A stretch of DNA of 64,000 bases, from NCBI GenBank assembly GCA_002205965.3, contig NADL03000002.1:434001-498000 (forward strand), in the 5' to 3' direction. Below, piece after piece: positions 56,291 through 64,000 of the stretch. The position numbers and the translations under genes were made by a program. The stretch's first letter is position 1, and each line of letters starts with the position of its first letter. Source of the DNA: Kappaphycus alvarezii. Lineage: Eukaryota; Rhodophyta; Florideophyceae; Gigartinales; Solieriaceae. Under the pieces are notes generated by a model. That model did no database searches. It had not been told where the DNA came from and saw only the letters and a list, made by a program, of their open reading frames with translations.

Positions 56291-57764
56291 GTTGAGGGGG
56301 GTTAATTTACTGCTCACATGACAGATGTTTTGGCTGTAACCCAAAAACATTTCATACCTGTGTGTTGCAATGGATGCATGCAGCGAGAAACCTTAAAAGC
56401 AAGCCTCAAAGCCATTCAACAAAGCAATTCATCAGACAGGCCGCATTGGATGCAACTGCTGCTGCAGTGTGCCATAAAGTCAAATGCAGCCCGGACATTG
56501 CAATCTGTTTCCATAGCCCTCACAGCCACGTTCCTCGCATTCTCGGTAAGCATAGCGTATGTGTCCGGGTGCCAGCCGTCGAGGGTAGATATTGCTACAG
56601 CTACACAAGTCTACCTCTGGCCGCATTTGCAAGGAGAGCTCGGTACCTCGTATGTGTTGCAGTGCTTGCCGCGTTGAGGGATGTCATAGGGTTGAAGCAA
56701 AGCACTCTTCTATTGGAGGGTGCTAGCTAGGGGGTTCACAAAGGTGACATCGATCAAGTCGATACCCCCTGCGCTCCCTGTTGCCCGAATATCAGGCGTG
56801 GTGCGGTGAAGGCCTTCCCGATGCTCGATGGCCGCGTGACGAGCAGCCTTTGCAAGGTCTACCCAAAAGGGTCACCTGACAGTCATGGCGGGTGGTTGTT
56901 TGTCCCCGTGGAGGCAGTGCATGAGGTGGTCGCCATAAATGTCAAGCGTTTCCCAGCAATTAGTTCTTGGAAATTTAGTGCCGGGAGAGAAGATCGGTGC
57001 TTGGCAGTAATACTGCAGCCATACGGACAACTCCCGTGGGTTGATGTTTGTTTGGAGTCCAGGACATGGGGCGCAGTACACCCATTCCCTGGCACTAGGA
57101 AGTGCCATACTGGCGCGGAACGCTTGCCTTTTGTTGACGCGGAGAGGAATTTCTCCTTGCACTTTTTCGTTGACTGCATCGGTTAGTTTCTTTTGCAGTG
57201 GTGTTTTGTTTGAGCAATATACTCTAAAAGGTGTAATCTTGGCCGCAAGCAGGAACGCGACCGATTCCTGTAGGCCCCCGCGGCGTCTCCGTACATCTGT
57301 CCTAAAGTCCGTAACTGACGCTGGCAGAATTGCCCTGCGCAGTTTGTTAGTGGCCGAAAGAGAGGCAAGGAAGGCAGCAGCTGCAGAGGTTGTCGCAGAG
57401 GTAAGCCCTATCCCAAGGGATGGTTTCTTGCCATCGATGTGTTTCACCGGGAGCTGGAGCTCTCGAAATACGTCAGCGTCGAGTACACCCCCAGCCATTG
57501 TTCGGACACAACGCTCCATCATGCCGTCGAATTCCTTGGCGCATTCTGTGGTGCAAGACGGCGGCAGTAGCCGTAGCAAATAGCCAATCTTGCACGCCAG
57601 AAGCAATTTCGTAGCAGCTGGAAAGCTACTTGAGAATCCAATAGATGAGTGCGTTGTTTCAATCCATTGACATCCTCAACGCGGCAAGAAAGACAAAACA
57701 CACCAGGTACCAAGCTCTCCTCGCAACTTCCGCCAGAGGTAGACTTGTGCCTGTATGTCCTCAC
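56290..57764 (-). pseudogene. LINE copy F, reverse transcriptase C-terminal half
   Basis: A 244-codon minus frame (57606-56872) holds GYLLRLLPPSCTTECAKEFD, FLASLSATNKLRRAIL and, near its end, FPRTNCWETLDIYGDHLMHCLHG, the 'C..C...LDIYGDH...C' motif that follows the RT domain in many LINE-type elements. Downstream pieces to 56290 (PPLQMRPEVDLCSCSN, LAPGHIRYAYRECEERGCEG) would be the rest of the C-terminal domain. This is the best-preserved protein segment of the LINE family here, yet it lacks the RT catalytic domain and has frame changes. Confidence 0.7.
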
Positions 57765-57943
57765 AATTTTACAAGGGGGGGGAACGTGGGGTGCTTAAAT
57801 ATTGGAAAGATATGGTCGGAGGTGGCCCAGAGTATCCTAGAGGGTACTTTTACACCAATATCTACGGTATCCTCGGCGATTTGCACCCTGACGATAAGTG
57901 AATCATTGAGGATATACAAATTGGGAGTTTTCTAATGATATGC

Positions 57944-58297
57944 ATTGATTGCGCGGCTGCCCAAGGATACCGCCGGAAGATTCTGAAGTTGGAACACGAG
58001 CTGTCCAGGCGAATGGTTCCCCCTTCCCTAGACCCTTCCCGCGATACACGTGACCCTGGTTTCCAGATTCAGCCCCTCTCCTTTGACTCGCTAGCTAGGA
58101 GCTGCATGCTCTAATACCGTCCGTTTCCGTGAACGTTTTATCGACCGAGCTGCGAAGATATGTCACGTCTCTCCGACCATCTTTCGCACCCGTATGCATC
58201 AAAGCTTTAGTTGCATCATATGGTCGTCGGCAGCGATGGCCATCATTTCGCGCGCTCCACTGCACATGACCGATGTGGATCATCCGATTAGATGTTA
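57944..58297 (+). pseudogene. LINE C-terminal fragment G, left arm of inverted repeat
   Basis: + strand reads AAQGYRRKILKLEHELSRRM VPPSLDPS, then QIQPLSFDSLA and IYQSFSCIIWSS-like pieces. Its reverse complement recurs at 58780-59155 with few differences, so the two form arms of a large palindrome about 480 bp apart. Confidence 0.75.
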
Positions 58298-58509
58298 ATC
58301 GACGATTAGGCAGTGTGCACTCGAAATGACTACGAGTAAATTATTGTTGTTGATTGGCCCATGGAATAGTTGAGTACACCAGTAAATTTGTATTATAAAG
58401 AACCTACTCTAGCTGGCCAAATCGCTCGACCTACAATTGTCAGTTCGTCTTGGGTGTCGGAGCATCCCTCAAACTTTCTGGTTCACCCGCGGCGGCATAA
58501 TGAAGCGGG

Positions 58510-58750
58510 CACTTCGCCTCCTCCCCCAGTGTCGTACAACGTCACCGTATCATCGCCATTCCAGGAGAGCTGCATGTGAATAGGAGCATGAAAAGCGCGA
58601 GCCGTTGCCAATGCAGCAGAAAAGTGGAGGAAAATGGTCATGGCCACGAAAGTGGTAGCCATTCCTGGCGGGGTTCTGCCGTGACGATCGAGGCTAGGAT
58701 GGAATCTTGTACCGCTAGCATTCGACGCGATAGAATCATAAGCAATAATT
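58510..58750 (+). pseudogene. LINE C-terminal fragment H inside the palindrome
   Basis: SYNVTVSSPFQE followed by a degraded region; DNA closely matches 30525-30740 (gtcaccgtatcatcgccatt, ccaggagag). It lies in the spacer of the inverted repeat. Confidence 0.6.
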
Positions 58751-58774
58751 TACTCATCTGTCATTTCGAGTGTA

Positions 58775-59340
58775 TACTGCCTGACCTCCTATCAAACTTA
58801 AGATCTAATCCGATGATCCACTCGGTCATGTGCAGTGGAGCGCGCGAAATGATGGCCATCGCTGCCGACGACCATATGATGCAACTAAAGCTTTGGTATA
58901 TACGGGTGCGAAAGATGGTGGGAGAGACGTGACATATCTTCGCAGCTCGGTCGATAAAAAGTTTAAGGAAACGGACGGTATCAGAGCATGCAGCTCCTAG
59001 CGAGTCAAAGGAGAGGGGCTGAATCTGGAAACCAAGGTCACTTGTATCGCGGGAAGGGTCTAGGGAAGGGGGAACCATTCGCCTGGACAGCTCGTGTTCC
59101 AACTTCAGAATCTTCCGGCGGTATCCTTGCCCAGCCGCGCCGCTAGCCACTCGCGTCGCACTTGCGGCGGCGGCCGACGTAAACCGCGATTTAATGACAA
59201 GGTCACAGGCAATGGGTTTCTCATGGAGAAGCAAGCGCTGAATTGTATTATTGCGATTATCAGGAGACGGCGCGACTCCTGGGCAAAGATTTGGGCAAAA
59301 CTGAACCGCATGATGCGTAAAGCTGATATTTGGACTCACA
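58775..59340 (-). pseudogene. LINE C-terminal fragment I, right arm of inverted repeat
   Basis: An uninterrupted 192-codon minus frame: RLLLHEKPIACDLVIKSRFT, AAAASATRVASGAAGQGYRR, KILKLEHELSRRMVPPSLDP, FQIQPLSFDSLGAACSDTVR, FLKLFIDRAAKICHVSPTIF, IYQSFSCIIWSSAAMAIISR, APLHMTEWIIGLDL. It defines the C-terminal domain block used to recognise the other fragments: 'CDlv..S.f..A..A', 'pL.fDSLGa', 'iW..aAmaIisRaPLH'. The right arm is better preserved than the left arm. Confidence 0.75.
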
Positions 59341-60065
59341 CCAAGCCCAACTTCACCTTTATTGTGCGCAAATTTCCCTTCTAATGCTCCATGCCATCAG
59401 CAAACGTCCCCAAGGTCAATGGGTTTGACACATTGGATGAACACACCAGTGTCCAGCACAATGTAGGACGCATTGATTAGAGCAAACCTTGTACGCCACG
59501 CTAAAACATAACAGCCAACGAAATACTGTACCAACTGAATTTACTCATTTACAGCGAATAGTTTCTATGGAAGGGCACTTTCAGTCTTTCTATTGTTGCT
59601 CTAAATTTGCTTTGTTTGATTAGCATCCGCGGTTTGTACAGTACCTGTAACTTGCAGATTTTCAAATCTAAACATTGAAATACTGTACAGCACTGTACAA
59701 CTGTACACTGTATCCGTTGTACGTACTGTACTGAGTACTGTACAGTACTCTATCAGATTGAGAAGAAAAGTTTGTCAAAAAATATGCATTGGATCAACTC
59801 GATCTCGCGCAATCAAAGAGCACGATGCCGTAACCTTCTTACCCGTATGATCCACGTGTAAGGGCAAATTCCCCAAACCCCACCGTACCTCTTCAACGGA
59901 CTTGCCAGCGCAATCCACGCTCAAAGTCACTGCTTCTCATCCCGATTCTTCCGCACAAACACCACCTGCCGACATATTACTTCTACCTTCCGAGAATATA
60001 GCGATCCCCTCCGTACATCATAGCCAACACATTGCAAACCCGCAATCCACCTGCGCCATCAAACC
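59341..60065. other. intergenic upstream of glutamine synthetase
   Basis: About 725 bp; holds the CAGTA array at 59640-59755 and presumably the glutamine synthetase promoter. Confidence 0.5.
59640..59755. repeat. CAGTA/TACTG array before glutamine synthetase
   Basis: tacagtacctg, atactgtacagcactgtaca, actgtacactgt, cgtactgtactgagtactgtacagtactc: both orientations with variant units, about 310 bp before the ATG. Confidence 0.75.
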
Positions 60066-61561
60066 ATGATGCGGGACAAGGCACTCTCCGACAACACAAC
60101 CAAGGGTTCAACTACCAATTTAATCCGATTTGTTTGGGTACGTCTCACCACCGCTACCATCACCCCTGTAACCTTCTTTCCTCCCATGAAACCGATAAAA
60201 AAGATTGACCACCGCTTTGTTTCTGATGTGACCATTCCAATCGTACCCTTAGGTTGATTATTTCGGTATCATCCGATGCAAAGTGATCCCGCGAGCAATC
60301 TCGGCCATCCAGTCCGAGCCGTCAGGGCAGCCATGGTCCTCTGTCCTTGGGGCGTCGTCCCACCGGGCATCAAGGGCGCCGTCACTGGAGAACATGAATT
60401 GGTACCAATGGTCAAGTCAGCAGGTGTCACTTGGCTGCAATGGCAATCACAGCGCCAATCAACAGGCCAGTTACCCTCTCGTTTGGAACTCCCGTGGCAC
60501 CGCAACCACAAAATCGCCATCTCCAAATTCGTAGACTCGGAAGGAGAACTTTGGTCACAATGTCCAAAGGGCGCCCTTTTACGTGCCGTGCACTTGTTGA
60601 AGGAAAAAGGCTTGAACGTAAAGGCCGGATTTGAACTGGAATTCGCTCTTTTTACGGTGGATCCGTCGGATGGTAAGACTCTGCACCATTTCGGACGTAG
60701 CGCCGGCTACGCATCGTTTGATCAGTTTGATATGGCTGCCTCTTTTTTGGATGACGTCATTACATGCCTCGAACAGATGAAGATATCTGTGCGTATGGTA
60801 CATGCGGAAGCTATGCCTGGTCAGTTTGAGGTTGTCCTTGCACACAAGGATATTGTAGATGCTGCTCATGACTTGATTATTGCACGCGTCGCTGTTAAAG
60901 CTATTGCTCGCATGCATGGCTTGGTGGCCTCTTTTGTTCCAAATTATTCGGAGGGCGTCGGTGGTTCCGGCTCGCATGTTCATCTTAGTTTGGACGGTCA
61001 CTTTGATACTGACGATGAGTTACATGGTGTGAAGATTGGGGTTTCCGAGACAGGACAAAAGTTTATGGCAGGTATTCTGAATGCTTTGCCATGGTTGGTA
61101 TTTTTATTGAACAGTAGCCCGTTGAGTTATGCCAGACTTCAGCCCCAGTGTTGGGTAGGTGCGTACCAAGTGTGGGGAGATAATAACAAGGAGGCACTTT
61201 GCGGCTCATGGAGGACAGAAGCAATTTTGAAATCAAGCTCTTAGATGGGGTATCCAACGCTGATTTAGCACTCGCAGGGTTGTTGATGGCAGGTTTGAAA
61301 GGGATAGAAGAAAATGCGGTATTGCCGGAGCCTGCCAGGAAGATCCGTATTGTATCCCGGAGGAAGAGAGACCAGCATTGCTTCCTGATTCCCTCGAAAA
61401 GTTTGGAATTATTCAGAGGGGCATACAGGACCGGTTTGGGTGACAAGATTTTCATGGCAGACATGGCCGAGGACTTGATGACTGTCAAGCAGAGTGAAAT
61501 TAACTACGTGAAAGATAACGGCATTGAAGCCTATCGGCAACTGCTGCTTACCTTGCACTAA
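60066..61561 (+). CDS. FluG-type glutamine synthetase (GS I-like) with one intron
   Basis: Glutamine synthetases ligate ammonia to glutamate; the FluG/GSI-like eukaryotic branch also includes developmental regulators. Exon 1 (60066-60137) ends IRFVW; a GT-AG intron (60138-60252) joins it to VDYFGIIRCKVIPRAIS, the N-terminal beta-grasp. Then follow GEHELVPMVK, LPWHRNHKIAISKFVDSEGE, GALLRAVHLLKEKGLNVKAG, FELEFALF (metal Glu), FDQFDMAASFLDDVI, HAEAMPGQFEVVLAH (metal Glu), GVGGSGSHVHLSL (metal His), NSSPLSYARLQPQCWVGAYQ WG, and after a break at ttt 61198-61200 (one T short) LMEDRSNFEIKLLDG, LALAGLLMAGLKGI. A second frame change lies near 60280. The catalytic ligands are all present. About 455 residues. 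Confidence 0.88.
60138..60252 (+). other. spliceosomal intron in glutamine synthetase
   Basis: 115 nt; donor TGG|GTACGT, acceptor CCCTTAG|GTT. Contains an in-frame TGA only beyond its 3' end in the unspliced frame; splicing restores the conserved FVWVDY. Confidence 0.85.
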
Positions 61562-62088
61562 GGAAAGCCCCTCCACAACAACCATAACTTGGACCCATCG
61601 CACCTAGGAAATAGTACAGTCCACTGAAAGGAAATAAGACTTTGCCTCCGCCATAGAAACCCAACATGTTTGCTTTCCCGCCGGACTCCCTTCCCTGATT
61701 GCGCGCCCCCCTTCCGATCTCAACGGTCTCAAACGTAACGTAGGGGTTTTTAGTGCTCTCGTCAAGAACAACACCATCAATCTGCAGTGGCCGTTTGTTG
61801 CAGTTCTATCCCAAGGTCGTAAATGTGTCCACCGCGAATCAGGCTCCCAATAATGCAATTGGCCATGACCCTTCCCTGGCCCATTGGTCTGTAAGTCCGC
61901 AAACCCCTCCCTGCGCTGCCTTTCAAGTGCTTGAGGAAGTGATAAGGCATTGCTACGTAGATCAAGCGTAGGGATTTGTTGGGAATATTGCGGAGCGGAT
62001 AGAAACGTCGAAAATATCGCCAGGCCTTATCTGTTGTCTCTTGGTAGGGTTGTGTGAAACAGTTTGGCGCTTTCAAGTATTTCTGCAT
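61548..62088 (-). CDS. conserved-looking protein, unknown
   Basis: ATG at 62088: MQKYLKAPNCFTQPYQETTD, then YVAMPYHFLKHLKG, GLRTYRPMGQGRVMANCIIG SLIRGGHIYDLGI. After one frame change at about 61803 it continues CNKRPLQIDGVVLDESTKNP YVTFETVEIGRGARNQG, GGKANMLGFYGGGKVLFPFS and GLYYFLGAMGPSYGCCGGAF L, ending at TAA 61550-61548. The Gly-rich hydrophobic C-terminal part suggests a membrane-associated segment. Both halves look like genuine, constrained protein of about 180 residues, but I do not recognise the family. Its 3' end overlaps the convergent glutamine synthetase stop by 14 bp. Confidence 0.6.
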
Positions 62089-62374
62089 TAGCGGCAGTAT
62101 GGTGCATGTCTAATGTCGGTTAGAACTCTATACAAATACAGTAGTAGCGTTTATTGATGGCTTTGTGGAGCGAGGTGGAAGCTGTGTGGAACGAGTTGAT
62201 GGAAGGAGTGGAGTGTAGTTGGAAGGCGAGCATGTTGACGCGGGTCCTGAGAACGAAGTGGAGTTTTGGAGGGCAAGAATATGACATTCTTACTCATTTT
62301 ATGTCCTTGAACGGGTGATTATCCCAGGAACGCTCCCGTCCCTGGGGCTCGGCTGTCGCTCCCGAGGCTTAAGG
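62089..62374. other. intergenic, no feature seen
   Basis: Upstream region of the unknown minus gene; no motif recognised. Confidence 0.4.
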
Positions 62375-62465
62375 TCATCGGTGGCTATGGCCATCATATC
62401 GCGAGCGCCACTGCACGTGGCCGACGTGGACGAACCAGTTCGCTCTGAACTGAAGAGTTGGTGTT
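62375..62465 (+). pseudogene. LINE 3' end fragment J
   Basis: + strand SVAMAIISRAPLHVADVDEP matches the C-terminus 'AAMAIISRAPLHMTEW' of fragment I. It faces copy K, whose 3' end begins about 50 bp further on in the opposite orientation. Confidence 0.6.
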
Positions 62466-62489
62466 GTGCTTTTTCTTTGATGATGAGTT

Positions 62490-63780
62490 TCTACTCATGT
62501 TTCTTGATTGTACAGTTACTGACCGACTATTAAGTTAAGACCTACCTGGGTGGTCAACATCGATCACGTGCAGTGAGCCTCGGGAAATCATGGCCACAGC
62601 CATCGAGGACCGTAAACACAGCTGAGGCGCTGATATATTCCAGTGCGAACAGGGGCGTCCAAGGTGTGGTACCTGAGTGCAATCCGCGGAATAAACTCTT
62701 CCAGAAACAAAATTGGCCGGGGATGCCGCCCAAGGAAGTCGAGAGCGAGTGACTGGAAGCGGAAATCCGGGTGGGGGGATGGGATCAGATGGTGGTACAA
62801 GGCGCCTGGAGAGCTTGCGCTCAAGGTCCAGGACCTTGTGGGAGTCAGCTTGAGCGGCGACGCCTGCGGCGCCATGCGTTGCTTTCGTGACGATGGTCGG
62901 TTGAAACGCGAAACAATAGTATCGTCACCGGCAATGGCCAGTCCATTGGGGCCGATGGCAGGGACCGGGGGTTGCTCGAGGAGGTCAGCAGGCCGAAGAT
63001 CGGTTCTAGGAATGAGCAGCGGGACCTCGAACTTGTAGTCTTGACCCGCAACGCGGAAGACATGGTATGGGAGGGCGTTGCAGATGAAGTTATGCTGGTG
63101 TATGCGGTCAAACCTCCGAGCCAAAGGTCAGCAGCATGGCCTCCATATAAATCAAGCGTCTGCTGGTAGTGATGGGAGTTCGGCGATATGGACTCCAATT
63201 GTACTGGAGGACCGAGGTAGCGACGCAGCCTGATGCCCCAATGAGCATCAGAGGCTTTGGTTGCATTGGTCGGATGCGCTTGTAGAAAGCGGAGGCCGCT
63301 GAGTGGCGAAAAGCGAGACCGCTTATACGACGACGGGTATCCTCGGGACCGTGAGCCTTGTGGCTGAGAACATCCCTCCAGAGATCGTCCTCCAAGTACA
63401 CCTTTTCCACAGCCTCCCGCTGCACCCTATTGAGATGGGTTTGCAGATTGACAGGGATGTCAGAAGAGATATAGGGTCAAAGGCGCCAACGTCGATGAGG
63501 TAAGCGTTACCGTAAAATCAATGTGCAAATTGGCGAATGGGTGACGGGCTTGGGCGACAGAGAAAGGCCGCGCCACGGGTGCCGAGAACAGTGAAGAGCG
63601 GGCCGTGGTTTATGATGCCGTTCGGTAGCTGGCAGGGGCGCAATCCAGGAGGCTCACAGCGCCCGCGCCATGAAGGGGCGGATCAGCGAAAACCCTTGGC
63701 CACCACGGCGCAGGGGGAGACAACTTGTTCCCAGGATAGGTCCGTTAAGGCGACATCGTGAAGCGCCTCGTATGGGGGCC
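62490..63780 (-). pseudogene. LINE copy K, reverse transcriptase C-terminal part
   Basis: Read on the minus strand from right to left: a SWEQVVSPCAVVAKGF piece (63730), FNPGPLFTVLG-like (63610), EKVYLEDDLWRDVLSHKAHG, PEDTRRRISGLAFRHSAASA F, LMLIGASGCVATSVLQ, SRRLIYMEAMLL (the position of 'LDLYGDHAV'), then a 178-codon frame with RIHQHNFICNALPYHVFRVA, VPLLIPRTDLRPADLLEQP, AIAGDDTIVSRF, LALDFLGRHP and a 3' end at about 62500. It is the longest continuous example of the family in the window and lines up with copy B block by block. Many frame changes; inactive. Confidence 0.7.
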
Positions 63781-63820
63781 GCTGGAGCGAGTCGAACTTG
63801 TGCGGGGTTAGCGCAAATTA

Positions 63821-63860
63821 GGGGTCGGCGAGTTTAAACAGGGGTCGGCGAGTTTAAACA
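63821..63860. repeat. 20-bp perfect tandem repeat x2
   Basis: ggggtcggcgagtttaaaca occurs twice in a row. Each unit contains a PmeI-like gtttaaac. Confidence 0.9.
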
Positions 63861-64000
63861 CGTGTGTAAGTCGGTAGGCCGATACACAAAGGCGGTGCAT
63901 ATAGAAACGGGCACGCGGTCACGGACTTTTCAGGAGGGCGAGGGTGCGGTGACACTCTTCAATCTTGTCTCCGAAAGGCCTGAGTGAAGGCGTAATTGCG

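Noticed and set aside
60255-60257. In-frame TGA in glutamine synthetase read as a stop or as recoding
   Set aside because: It is out of frame in the spliced mRNA: exon 2 begins at 60253 as GTT GAT TAT, continuing the conserved protein.
1-64000. tRNA or rRNA genes
   Set aside because: I looked for T-loop GGTTCGAATCC-like strings and cloverleaf arms and for conserved rRNA cores and found none convincing; a tRNAscan/Infernal run would settle it.

Overview
This is a 64 kb piece of eukaryotic nuclear DNA. The recognisable genes are eukaryotic (CDC45, CKS1, RRP15, ESF1, RPL13a, an akirin, a REEP/HVA22 protein, TMEM69/DUF3429). Two carry short GT-AG introns: CKS1 (122 nt) and glutamine synthetase (115 nt). 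Gene density, short introns, DASH cryptochrome and FluG-type glutamine synthetase suit a microbial eukaryote such as an early-diverging fungus or a protist/alga. I could not settle the lineage from the sequence.

Layout. 1-1.6 kb: a Pro/Ser-rich reading frame leaving the left edge, then a LINE reverse-transcriptase fragment. 2-9.5 kb: gene cluster (RRP15, CDC45, CKS1, a type I membrane protein, a cation-diffusion-facilitator transporter). 9.5-21.2 kb: gene-poor and very AT-rich from about 11 kb. 21.2-33.7 kb: transposon nest. A Ty3/gypsy LTR element (21339-28011) and a Tc1 element (28074-29618) both sit inside one older LINE copy, followed by more LINE pieces in both orientations. 34.4-47.6 kb: second gene cluster (REEP/HVA22, an unknown, ESF1, a Lys-rich repeat protein, Nudix, HugZ-like FMN protein, DASH cryptochrome, type II AAA ATPase, TMEM69-like, double-Tudor-like). 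48-52 kb: no gene I can name. 52-55.7 kb: akirin and RPL13a. 56.3-59.4 kb: LINE fragments, including a large inverted repeat. 60-62.1 kb: glutamine synthetase convergent with an unknown gene. 62.4-63.8 kb: more LINE.

Most conserved genes are interrupted by single-base frame changes, and many of these fall exactly in short homopolymer runs. I read this mainly as assembly error in living housekeeping genes, whereas stops and frameshifts in the transposons look like real decay. CDS coordinates therefore span several frames and many starts are approximate.

A dispersed pentanucleotide, CAGTA and its complement TACTG, forms palindromic arrays (core TACTGTACAGTA) in many intergenic regions. One array lies in only one of the two gypsy LTRs. 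It is the most distinctive signal in the window.
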